Source: JAAYTL01 sp031460505
GTDB lineage: Bacteria > Bacillota > Clostridia > Tissierellales > Tissierellaceae
Direction: 5' to 3'
NCBI GenBank assembly: GCA_031460505.1
Contig: JAVKTT010000015.1
Span: 1 to 15,067, forward strand
Length of the DNA: 15,067 bases
Shown: one piece after another, positions 1-7,399 of the stretch
Layout: every line of letters starts with the position of its first letter
How positions within the stretch are numbered: the stretch's first letter is position 1
Made by a program: the position numbers and the translations under genes
Notes under the pieces: generated by a model
What the model saw: only the letters and a program-made list of their open reading frames with translations
Database searches by the model: none
What the model was told of the DNA's origin: nothing

Positions 1-287
1 CCTGTGATCATGTTTTTAACATAGTCAGCATGGCCTGGGCAGTCTACGTGTGCGTAGTGACGTTTATCTGTTTCATATTCAACGTGTGATGTTGAGATTG
101 TGATTCCTCTTTCTCTTTCTTCTGGTGCTTTATCTATGTTGTCATAGCTTATTGCTTCTCCGCCACCATATCTTTTGTTCATTACCATTGTGATTGCTGC
201 TGTTAATGTTGTTTTACCGTGGTCAACGTGACCAATTGTCCCAATATTTACGTGGGGTTTTGTTCTTTCAAATTTTGCTTTACCCAT
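1..287 (-). CDS. tuf: Elongation factor Tu, N-terminal part (cut by window edge)
   Basis: EF-Tu is the GTPase that delivers aminoacyl-tRNA to the ribosomal A site. The visible 95 codons hold the start of the G domain: the P-loop GHVDHGKT (residues 19-26), switch I with RGITI (about 60-64) and the G3 motif DCPGH (82-86). The ATG at 285-287 is preceded by an AAGGAGGAG Shine-Dalgarno. It follows fusA by 27 nt with no terminator or promoter between them, so it should be the last gene of the str-type operon (L7Ae-like, rpsL, rpsG, fusA, tuf). The rest of the gene lies beyond the left edge. A second tuf gene ends at the right edge of the window. Confidence 0.97.
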   Translation of the reverse strand, partial: MGKAKFERTKPHVNIGTIGHVDHGKTTLTAAITMVMNKRYGGGEAISYDNIDKAPEERERGITISTSHVEYETDKRHYAHVDCPGHADYVKNMIT

Positions 288-314
288 TATATATTCTCCT
301 CCTTAATACTTAGA

Positions 315-2381
315 CTATTTATTTAATACCTTTTCAGCTATGCTGTTAGGTACTGCTTCATAGTGATCAAATTGCATTGAGTATACCCCTCTACCTTGAG
401 TGTTTGAACGAAGGTCTGTTGCATAACCAAACATTTCTGATAATGGAACATACGCATTTACCACTTGTGCCCCATTTCTCAATTCCATACCTTCTATCCT
501 ACCACGTCTTGAGCTGATATCACCCATAACATCACCCATATATTCTTCAGGTATTACTACTTCAACCTTCATCATAGGTTCTAATAATACCGGGTTGGCT
601 TTACCCATTGCTTCTCTAAATGCCATAGATCCTGCAATCTTGAAGGCCATTTCTGAAGAGTCAACTTCGTGATATGAACCATCATATACAGTAACTTTAA
701 TATCTAATACTTGATATCCACCTACTATACCTGATTCTGCTGCTTCTTGAATACCGTGGTCTATTGAGTTGATGTATTCTTTAGGAATAGCACCACCAAC
801 TACAGCATTTACGAACTCATAGCCTTTACCTGGTTCACTAGGTTCAAGTCTTAGTTTAACGTGTCCATATTGTCCACGTCCACCTGATTGTCTAGCATAC
901 TTGGACTCAGCTTCTGCTAATTTTGTTACAGATTCTTTGTATGCAACTTGTGGATTACCTACATTAGCTTCAACTTTAAATTCTCTCAAAAGTCTATCTA
1001 CAATTATTTCAAGATGTAATTCACCCATACCCGCAATAATTGTTTGACCTGTTTCTTCATCTGTATATGTTTTAAATGTTGGGTCTTCTTCTGCAAGTTT
1101 AGCTAATGCTGCACTTAATTTATCTTGACTTGCTTTAGTCTTTGGTTCAATAGCAACGTGGATAACTGGCTCTGGGAATTCCATTGTTTCTAGAATAATT
1201 GGTGAGTTTTCATCACATAATGTTTCACCAGTTCCTGTATCTTTAAGTCCTACTGCAGCTGCTATATCTCCAGCAAAAACCTCATCCACTTCTTCTCTTT
1301 TATTAGCATGCATTAATAGTAGTCTACCAATTCTTTCTTTCTTACCTTTTGAAGAGTTCATTACATAGCTACCTGCTTTTAATGAACCTGAATAAACTCT
1401 AAAGTAAGCAAGTTTACCTACGTATGGATCTGATACTATTTTAAATGCTAAAGCTGAGAATGGCTCATTATCATTAGCATGTCTTTCTTCTTCTTCATCA
1501 GAATCTAATGATATACCTTTAATAGCTGGAATATCCAATGGAGATGGTAAATACGCTAGTATACCATCTAATAATGGTTGAACCCCTTTGTTTTTATATG
1601 ATGAACCACAGAACACAGGAGTCATGGCAACAGCTATTGTTGCTTTTCTTATACCCCTATTGATTTCTTCATTAGTTAATTCTTCACCTTCAAGGTATTT
1701 CATCATTAAATCTTCATCGAATTCAGACACTGCTTCAATAAGTTTTTCTCTATATTCATTTGCTAAATCTATCATGTCATCAGGAATTTCTGTTACTTCA
1801 ACTTCCTGTCCTAAATCGTCTTTATACATTCTGGCATTCATATTAATTAAATCAACTATACCTGTAAAGGTATCTTCTTTACCCACAGGCAATTGTACTG
1901 GAATCGGATTAGCTTTAAGTCTATCTCTAATTGTGTCAATAGCTCTAAAGAAATCAGCACCTACAATGTCCATTTTGTTTATATATGCTAAACGTGGTAC
2001 GTCATATTTATCTGCTTGTCTCCAAACTGTTTCAGATTGAGGTTCTACCCCATCCTTAGCACTAAATACTGCTACAGCACCATCTAAAACTCTTAAGGAT
2101 CTCTCTACTTCTACCGTGAAATCCACATGGCCTGGTGTATCTATAACGTTAATTCTATGGTCATTCCACATACAAGTTGTTGCAGCTGAGGTAATAGTTA
2201 TACCTCTTTCTTGCTCTTGCTCCATCCAGTCCATTTGAGCTCCACCCTCATGGGTTTCGCCTATTTTGTGTATCTTACCTGAATAGAACAAAATTCTCTC
2301 TGTGGTGGTTGTCTTACCCGCATCAATATGAGCCATTATGCCTATATTTCTAGTTTTTTCTAGTGAAACTGTTCTTGGCAC
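315..2381 (-). CDS. fusA: Elongation factor G
   Basis: EF-G is the ribosomal translocase; it hydrolyses GTP to move tRNA and mRNA after peptide bond formation and also helps ribosome recycling. The 688-residue protein has the normal full length. The GTPase motifs are intact: P-loop AHIDAGKT (17-24), RGITI (59-63), DTPGH (81-85) and NKMD (135-138), followed by domains II-V, including a conserved SSRRGRIEGM near residue 620 in domain V. The start is GTG at 2379-2381, chosen because MPRTVSLEKTRNIG is the normal EF-G N-terminus and AAGGAGG lies just upstream. It sits 58 nt after rpsG and 27 nt before tuf, co-transcribed with both. This is canonical EF-G rather than a tetracycline-protection paralogue: it lies in the str operon and its motifs are standard. 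Confidence 0.98.
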   Translation of the reverse strand: MPRTVSLEKTRNIGIMAHIDAGKTTTTERILFYSGKIHKIGETHEGGAQMDWMEQEQERGITITSAATTCMWNDHRINVIDTPGHVDFTVEVERSLRVLDGAVAVFSAKDGVEPQSETVWRQADKYDVPRLAYINKMDIVGADFFRAIDTIRDRLKANPIPVQLPVGKEDTFTGIVDLINMNARMYKDDLGQEVEVTEIPDDMIDLANEYREKLIEAVSEFDEDLMMKYLEGEELTNEEINRGIRKATIAVAMTPVFCGSSYKNKGVQPLLDGILAYLPSPLDIPAIKGISLDSDEEEERHANDNEPFSALAFKIVSDPYVGKLAYFRVYSGSLKAGSYVMNSSKGKKERIGRLLLMHANKREEVDEVFAGDIAAAVGLKDTGTGETLCDENSPIILETMEFPEPVIHVAIEPKTKASQDKLSAALAKLAEEDPTFKTYTDEETGQTIIAGMGELHLEIIVDRLLREFKVEANVGNPQVAYKESVTKLAEAESKYARQSGGRGQYGHVKLRLEPSEPGKGYEFVNAVVGGAIPKEYINSIDHGIQEAAESGIVGGYQVLDIKVTVYDGSYHEVDSSEMAFKIAGSMAFREAMGKANPVLLEPMMKVEVVIPEEYMGDVMGDISSRRGRIEGMELRNGAQVVNAYVPLSEMFGYATDLRSNTQGRGVYSMQFDHYEAVPNSIAEKVLNK

Positions 2382-2439
2382 AATATTTCCTCCTTCTTAC
2401 TGTTTCTTGAGTCACCCTCCACACATTTAAAAGGATTAA

Positions 2440-2910
2440 TTACCATCTATAGTGTGCGAAAGCCTTGTTAGCCTCGGCCATCTTATGCATATCTTCTCTT
2501 TTCTTAACGCTAGAACCCATTCCATTAGACGCGTCTAAAATTTCTTTGGCTAATCTCTCAACCATAGTTTTTTCGCCTCTATTTCTTGAATAAGTCACTA
2601 ACCATCTTAAACCTAAAGTTTCTCTTCTTTCAGGTCTTACTTCTATTGGTACTTGGTATGTCGCACCACCTAATCTTCTAGCTTTAACTTCTAGAACAGG
2701 CATTATATTATTCATAGCTCTATTGAATACCTCTAGTGCATCTTCACCAGTTTTTTCTGCTATATAATCTAATGCACCATAAACTATGTTTTGTGCAACA
2801 CCTTTTTTACCATCTAACATAACATTATTTATTAATTTAGTTATAACCACATCATTATACATAGGATCTGGCATAACTTCTCTTTTTGGTATATGTCCTT
2901 TTCTTGGCAC
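2440..2910 (-). CDS. rpsG: 30S ribosomal protein S7
   Basis: S7 nucleates assembly of the head of the 30S subunit by binding the 3' major domain of 16S rRNA, and it lines the E-site exit region. With the GTG at 2908-2910 as start, the protein is 156 residues, the standard bacterial S7 length, and begins MPRKGHIPKRE as the family does. AAGGAGGG is placed correctly upstream of this GTG. The open frame extends 12 codons further (to 2946), but those residues have no family counterpart and the extension runs through the Shine-Dalgarno, so I reject it. Conserved features include RPERRETLGLRW and the C-terminal ANKAFAHYRW. It follows rpsL after an unusually long, structured 113-nt spacer. In E. coli S7 represses its own operon at the rpsL-rpsG junction. 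Confidence 0.97.
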   Translation of the reverse strand: MPRKGHIPKREVMPDPMYNDVVITKLINNVMLDGKKGVAQNIVYGALDYIAEKTGEDALEVFNRAMNNIMPVLEVKARRLGGATYQVPIEVRPERRETLGLRWLVTYSRNRGEKTMVERLAKEILDASNGMGSSVKKREDMHKMAEANKAFAHYRW

Positions 2911-3023
2911 TATACTTCCCTCCTTAACTATATATAGTAAATTCATTGGTACTCGACATTTTAAATGCCGTTTTGCGCCAAATGCTCTATATAAACGGAA
3001 TATTTATTCCTGCATTTGCACAA
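2911..3023 (-). promoter_or_regulatory. Structured rpsL-rpsG intercistronic region, possible S7 control site
   Basis: The 113-nt spacer can fold extensively on the mRNA strand. TTGTG (3023-3019) pairs with CGCAA (2977-2973), and CAAATGC (3018-3012) pairs with GCATTTG (2985-2979); only G2978 is bulged, giving a 12-bp stem. Inside its loop, GGAATA/TATTCC (3010-2997) is a perfect 6-bp hairpin. Downstream, GGCATT/AATGTC (2969-2955) forms another hairpin, and the palindrome ACTATATATAGT lies directly before the Shine-Dalgarno of rpsG. The pairings are seen in the sequence. A role in S7 autoregulation is inferred by analogy with E. coli. Confidence 0.5.
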
Positions 3024-3446
3024 TTATTTTTTAGCTGCTTTTGGTTTCTTAGCACCATATTTAGATCTAGATTGCATTCTTTTATCAACGCCTGCTGTAT
3101 CTAACGATCCTCTTACAATATGGTATCTAACACCAGGAAGGTCTTTTACTCTTCCACCTCTTATAAGAACAACACTATGTTCTTGTAAGTTGTGACCTAT
3201 TCCAGGAATATATGCAACAACTTCTAGACCGTTTGTTAATCTTACTCTGGCTACCTTTCTCAAAGCTGAGTTAGGTTTCTTAGGAGTAACAGTTCTAACA
3301 GCTACACATACACCTCTTTTTTGTGGTGAGTTTACAGTTGTTTCTTTCTTTCTTAAAGTATTAAGATTCACACCTAATGCTGGTGATTTGGATTTGTAAA
3401 CAACACTTTTCCTTCCTTTTCTAACTAATTGGTTAATTGTTGGCAT
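3024..3446 (-). CDS. rpsL: 30S ribosomal protein S12
   Basis: S12 sits at the decoding centre of the 30S subunit and affects translational accuracy; it is the classic target of streptomycin-resistance mutations. The 140-residue protein has the longer Firmicute form with an insertion after the N-terminal KSKSPAL segment. The streptomycin-related lysines in TPKKPNS and in GRVKDLPG are both lysine, so no resistance change is seen at these positions. The aspartate of KDLPG is the residue modified by RimO in other bacteria. The ATG at 3444-3446 is chosen over the adjacent in-frame TTG (3447-3449): MPTINQLVRKG is the family N-terminus and AGGAGG is 7 nt from the ATG. It follows the L7Ae-like gene by 28 nt. 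Confidence 0.97.
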   Translation of the reverse strand: MPTINQLVRKGRKSVVYKSKSPALGVNLNTLRKKETTVNSPQKRGVCVAVRTVTPKKPNSALRKVARVRLTNGLEVVAYIPGIGHNLQEHSVVLIRGGRVKDLPGVRYHIVRGSLDTAGVDKRMQSRSKYGAKKPKAAKK

Positions 3447-3474
3447 CAAGGCACCTCCTTCTAATTATTTGACT

Positions 3475-3717
3475 TTATATTAATAATGCAGCAACTGCAG
3501 CATTAATATCAATTCCACATGCATTTCCTAATTCTTTCATAGTTTCTACATAAAGTATTGGAATATGCATTTTATCGCATTGCTCTTCAATTTCAGATGT
3601 GACCTTTGTTTCTGCATCTTTGGCTATATAAACCTTATTTACCTTTGATGACTTTATGGCCCTCTTTACTTGCTTTGCACCTACGACCTTATTCATGTCT
3701 TTTAAGTTGTCTGTCAT
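3475..3717 (-). CDS. rplGB: L7Ae-family RNA-binding protein (YbxF / RplGB type)
   Basis: This small 80-residue protein belongs to the L7Ae/L30e/Gadd45 family. The pattern VVGAKQVKRAI near the N-terminus, then VYIAKDAE, IPILYVETMKELGNACGID and a hydrophobic tail match the YbxF-type protein of Bacilli and Clostridia, whose gene is found at this position. Family members bind kink-turn RNA; the cellular role of YbxF is not well settled. The ATG at 3715-3717 is preceded by AAAAGGAGGGG. It lies between rpoC (112-nt gap with a long hairpin) and rpsL. I see no clear kink-turn in its own leader, so self-regulation is only a possibility. The symbol follows common annotation practice; family assignment is secure, function is not. 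Confidence 0.9.
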   Translation of the reverse strand: MTDNLKDMNKVVGAKQVKRAIKSSKVNKVYIAKDAETKVTSEIEEQCDKMHIPILYVETMKELGNACGIDINAAVAALLI

Positions 3718-3745
3718 AAACTTCTGCCCCTCCTTTTAAACACCT

Positions 3746-3783
3746 TAAAGATTATGTGGATAGAGCTATCCACATAATCTTTA
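3746..3783 (-). repeat. Perfect 17-bp inverted repeat in the rpoC to L7Ae-like gap
   Basis: TAAAGATTATGTGGATA (3746-3762) and its exact complement (3767-3783) are separated by four bases. In RNA this is a 17-bp hairpin that starts 46 nt after the rpoC stop and ends just upstream of the next gene's Shine-Dalgarno. On the transcribed strand it is followed by AAGGTGTTTAAAAGG, not a U tract, so it is not a normal intrinsic terminator. Candidate roles are RNase processing, mRNA stability or a DNA operator. Each arm also carries CTATCCACA, one base off the DnaA box TTATCCACA. Confidence 0.75.
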
Positions 3784-3829
3784 TGTTTTCAGAATTAGGT
3801 TCAAGTTTACACACTCTACTATTCTATCA

Positions 3830-6800
3830 TCAGATAATTTCACTGTCAATATTATTTTCTTCCAACAACCTTATATTTTCTTCAGCAATAACTTCTACAT
3901 TTTTGTATCTTCTCACGCCTGTACCTGCTGGAATAAGCTTTCCTATTATGACATTTTCTTTAAGTCCTAAAAGATTATCTTCTTTTCCTTTTATAGCTGC
4001 ATCAGTCAATACTCTAGTAGTTTCTTGGAATGAAGCAGCTGATAAAAATGACTCAGTTGCTAATGAAGCTTTTGTTATACCTAATAAAGTCCTTCTACCA
4101 GTAGCTGGTACTCCTCCATTAGATTCAATCTCAGAGTTTTTATCTTCGAATTCATGTAATCCAACAAGACTACCAGGCAACATATCTGTATCTCCTGCAT
4201 CTTCAATCTTAACTTTAGATAGCATTTGTCTTACTATAATTTCTATATGTTTATCGTTGATATCTACACCTTGAAGTCTATATACTCTTTGAACTTCTTT
4301 TATCAAATAGTTTTGAACTCCATGAACTCCTTTTACCTTTAGTATATCATGTGGATTCACAGAACCATCGGTTAATTCATCCCCCGCTTCTACAATATCT
4401 CCTTCTCTGACTTTTAATCTAGAGCCATATACGATACTGTAGCTAGCAGTTTCTCCATTTGATGAAGTAATAACTACTTCTCTTTTCTTGTTTGTTTCTG
4501 CAAAGCTTACTTGCCCATCTATTTCAGATATAACAGCTAACCCCTTTGGTTTTCTAGCTTCAAATAGCTCTTCAACCCTAGGTAAACCTTGAGTAATATC
4601 CGCTGCAGCAGCAACTCCACCGGTATGGAATGTTCTCATTGTAAGCTGTGTACCAGGTTCACCTATTGATTGGGCAGCGATAATACCAACTGATTCACCA
4701 ATATTAACTGGCTCTCCTGTAGCTAAGTTTCTACCATAGCAATGTGCACAAACCCCAAATCTAGAACTACATCCTAATACTGATCTAACTTTTACTTCTT
4801 TAATACCACAAGCTTCTACTTCTTCAGATTGTATTTCAGTAATCATCTCATTTGCATTAACTATTATTTCACCAGTATTTGGATTAATTATATCTTCGAA
4901 GGAATATTTACCCTCAATTCTATCTTTCAAATCTTCTATAACTTCATTTCCATCTTTGAAGGCTTTAACTAATAAATAACGGTCTGTACCACAATCTATC
5001 TCTCTAACAATAACATCTTGAGAAACATCGACCAATCTTCTTGTTAGGTATCCTGAGTCTGCCGTTCTAAGAGCAGTATCCGCTAGTCCCTTTCTAGAAC
5101 CGTGAGTTGATACGAAAAACTCAAGTACTGTTAAACCTTCTCTAAAGTTTGCTTTGATTGGTATTTCAACAGTTCTACCGGATGCACTGGCCATTAGACC
5201 CCTCATTCCAGCTAACTGTCTAATTTGGTTTTTACTACCTCTAGCTCCAGACAATGCCATGATATAGATATTGTTTCTGTGGTCTAAACTATCCATTAAC
5301 ACATCTGTTACTTCATCAGTAGTTCTATTCCAAATTTCTATTACTTTTTCATATCTTTCTTCATCTGAAATCAGACCTCTACGGTATGACTTTTCAAATT
5401 TATCTACTTCTTTTTCTGCTTTTTCAATTAGAGCGTATTTCTCATCCGGTACAACAATATCACCCATTGATATTGATACTGCACCTAGTGTGGAATAATG
5501 GAAACCAGTTTCTTTTATGTGGTCAAGTAGTACTACAGTTGCTGAATTACCATGTTTTCTAAAGCATCTTTCCACTATCTTACCTAAGAATTTTTTATCC
5601 ACTACTCCGTCTACTTCTAGAGAATATTTATCTTTTTCTCTATCAACAAAACCTAAATCCTGCGGTATATTTTCATTTAGTATAAATCTACCAACGGTAC
5701 TTTCTACTAATTGACCTTTGTCTTCTTCATTAAGTTTCATTCTTACTTTGACTTTAGCATGAATGCCAACACTCCCGTTATAATAAGCATGTAGCATTTC
5801 ATCAAAATCTTTGAAAATCTTACCTTCTCCTATTTCGCCTTCTGCTTCCATAGTCATAAAATAACTACCTAAAACCATATCTTGAGTAGGAGTAGTTATA
5901 GGTTTACCATCTTTTGGAGCCAAAATATTATTCGTTGATAACATCAATAATCTGGCTTCAGCTTGAGCCTCAGTAGATAGAGGAACGTGAACTGCCATTT
6001 GGTCACCATCAAAGTCTGCATTATACGCAGTACATACTAAAGGATGGAGTTTTATAGCTTTACCTTCAACTAATACTGGTTCAAAAGCTTGAATTCCTAG
6101 TCTATGAAGTGTTGGGGCTCTATTAAGTAGTACTGGATGATCTTTAATAACTACATCCAACACATCCCACACTTGAGGCTTAACTCTTTCTACCATTCTT
6201 TTGGCTGATTTTATATTATGCGCATGACCATCTTCAACTAGTTTTTTCATAACAAATGGTTTGAAAAGTTCTAGTGCCATTTTCTTAGGAAGACCGCATT
6301 GATAGAATTTTAATTCAGGTCCTACTACGATAACAGATCTACCAGAATAGTCCACCCTTTTACCAAGTAAGTTTTGTCTAAATCTACCTTGCTTACCCTT
6401 TAACATGTCTGAAAGGGATTTAAGTGGTCTATTACCTGGCCCTGTTACAGGTCTACCTCTTCTACCATTATCTATAAGAGCATCTACTGCTTCTTGAAGC
6501 ATCCTTTTTTCATTTCTTACGATTATATCTGGAGCCCCTAAATCTAATAGTCTTTTTAATCTATTATTTCTATTAATTACTCTACGATACAGATCATTTA
6601 AGTCTGATGTTGCAAACCTACCACCATCTAACTGAACCATAGGTCTAAGATCAGGCGGAATTACAGGTATTGCTTCTAATATTATCCACTCAGGTCTATT
6701 ACCTGAATTTCTAAAAGCTTCAACAACTTCAAGTCTTCTAGTGATACGGATTTTCTTTTGACCTGTAGCATCTTTAAGAGTAGATCTTAGTTCTTCTGAC

Positions 6801-7360
6801 TCTTTCTCTAAGTCAATATTTTCTAGTAAAGCTTTAATAGCTTCTGCACCCATCATAGCTTTAAATTTATTATGGTATTTATCTTGATACTCTCTATATT
6901 CAGCCTCTGATAGAAGTTGTTTTTCATATAGAGGAGTGTCTCCACCATCAACAACAATATAGGATGCAAAATATAAAACTTTTTCCAATGCTCTTGGACT
7001 CATATCTAATAAAAGTCCCATTCTACTTGGTATTCCTTTAAAGTACCAAATGTGTGAAACTGGTGCTGCTAATTCTATATGCCCTAATCTTTCTCTTCTA
7101 ACCTTTGACTTTGTAACTTCAACGCCACAGCGATCGCAAACTACACCTTTATATCTAACTCTTTTGTATTTGCCGCAGTGACATTCCCAGTCCTTAGTAG
7201 GACCAAAAATCTTTTCACAGAACAATCCTTCCTTTTCAGGTTTTAAAGTTCGGTAATTTATAGTCTCCGGTTTTTTTACTTCACCCTTAGACCACTGTCT
7301 AATCATTTCCGGTGAAGCTAAACTAATTCTAATTGAATCAAAATTGTTCGTTTCAAACAA
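3830..7360 (-). CDS. rpoC: DNA-directed RNA polymerase subunit beta'
   Basis: Beta' is the catalytic large subunit of RNA polymerase. The 1176-residue protein has the N-terminal zinc-binding module with Cys60, Cys62, Cys75 and Cys78, the catalytic NADFDGDQM motif (Asp449, Asp451, Asp453 hold the active-site magnesium), a second cysteine cluster in SVLGCSSRFGVCAHCYG, and the trigger-loop region with GEPGTQLTMRTFHTGG. It is compact, without the large lineage insertions seen in Proteobacteria. The start is TTG at 7358-7360: the next Met is residue 19, inside the conserved N-terminus, and the family begins MFExNNFDSIRI. An AAGGAG Shine-Dalgarno sits 9 nt upstream but can pair with bases that include the TT of the start codon. 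It follows rpoB after 39 nt and is co-transcribed with it. Confidence 0.98.
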   Translation of the reverse strand: MFETNNFDSIRISLASPEMIRQWSKGEVKKPETINYRTLKPEKEGLFCEKIFGPTKDWECHCGKYKRVRYKGVVCDRCGVEVTKSKVRRERLGHIELAAPVSHIWYFKGIPSRMGLLLDMSPRALEKVLYFASYIVVDGGDTPLYEKQLLSEAEYREYQDKYHNKFKAMMGAEAIKALLENIDLEKESEELRSTLKDATGQKKIRITRRLEVVEAFRNSGNRPEWIILEAIPVIPPDLRPMVQLDGGRFATSDLNDLYRRVINRNNRLKRLLDLGAPDIIVRNEKRMLQEAVDALIDNGRRGRPVTGPGNRPLKSLSDMLKGKQGRFRQNLLGKRVDYSGRSVIVVGPELKFYQCGLPKKMALELFKPFVMKKLVEDGHAHNIKSAKRMVERVKPQVWDVLDVVIKDHPVLLNRAPTLHRLGIQAFEPVLVEGKAIKLHPLVCTAYNADFDGDQMAVHVPLSTEAQAEARLLMLSTNNILAPKDGKPITTPTQDMVLGSYFMTMEAEGEIGEGKIFKDFDEMLHAYYNGSVGIHAKVKVRMKLNEEDKGQLVESTVGRFILNENIPQDLGFVDREKDKYSLEVDGVVDKKFLGKIVERCFRKHGNSATVVLLDHIKETGFHYSTLGAVSISMGDIVVPDEKYALIEKAEKEVDKFEKSYRRGLISDEERYEKVIEIWNRTTDEVTDVLMDSLDHRNNIYIMALSGARGSKNQIRQLAGMRGLMASASGRTVEIPIKANFREGLTVLEFFVSTHGSRKGLADTALRTADSGYLTRRLVDVSQDVIVREIDCGTDRYLLVKAFKDGNEVIEDLKDRIEGKYSFEDIINPNTGEIIVNANEMITEIQSEEVEACGIKEVKVRSVLGCSSRFGVCAHCYGRNLATGEPVNIGESVGIIAAQSIGEPGTQLTMRTFHTGGVAAAADITQGLPRVEELFEARKPKGLAVISEIDGQVSFAETNKKREVVITSSNGETASYSIVYGSRLKVREGDIVEAGDELTDGSVNPHDILKVKGVHGVQNYLIKEVQRVYRLQGVDINDKHIEIIVRQMLSKVKIEDAGDTDMLPGSLVGLHEFEDKNSEIESNGGVPATGRRTLLGITKASLATESFLSAASFQETTRVLTDAAIKGKEDNLLGLKENVIIGKLIPAGTGVRRYKNVEVIAEENIRLLEENNIDSEII

Positions 7361-7375
7361 GGAGCATTTCTCCTT
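7358..7375 (-). promoter_or_regulatory. rpoC ribosome binding site folded into a start-codon hairpin
   Basis: On the mRNA strand AAGGAG (7375-7370) is the only good Shine-Dalgarno for rpoC. The sequence CTCCTT (7364-7359) is its exact complement, with the loop AAATG between them. The last two bases of that complement are the TT of the TTG start codon (7360-7358). The hairpin therefore covers both the Shine-Dalgarno and most of the start codon. An ATG in the loop opens only a four-codon frame ending in TGA. Pairing is seen directly; an effect on translation is inferred. Confidence 0.6.
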
Positions 7376-7399
7376 TCTTATAATATATTAAAAAAGAAA

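Noticed and set aside
2911..2946. Longer S7 with 12 extra N-terminal residues
   Set aside because: The extension covers the Shine-Dalgarno and has no family match; the GTG at 2908-2910 gives the standard 156-residue S7.
3770..3810. Promoter for the L7Ae-rpsL-rpsG-fusA-tuf genes
   Set aside because: A TTGAAC at about 3803 has only a poor -10 (AAAGAT) at a usable distance and the palindrome overlaps it. I do not consider it supported.
3756..4274. Plus-strand open frame of 172 codons opposite the end of rpoC
   Set aside because: It is antisense to a conserved gene, Ser/Leu/Ile rich, runs across the rpoC stop and the palindrome, and has no recognisable domain. The same applies to the other plus-strand frames opposite fusA, rpoC, rpoB, rplL, rplA and rplK.
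7353..7367. ATG in front of rpoC as the true start
   Set aside because: It is out of frame with rpoC, only 2 nt from AAGGAG, and reads four codons (MLLV) to a TGA.
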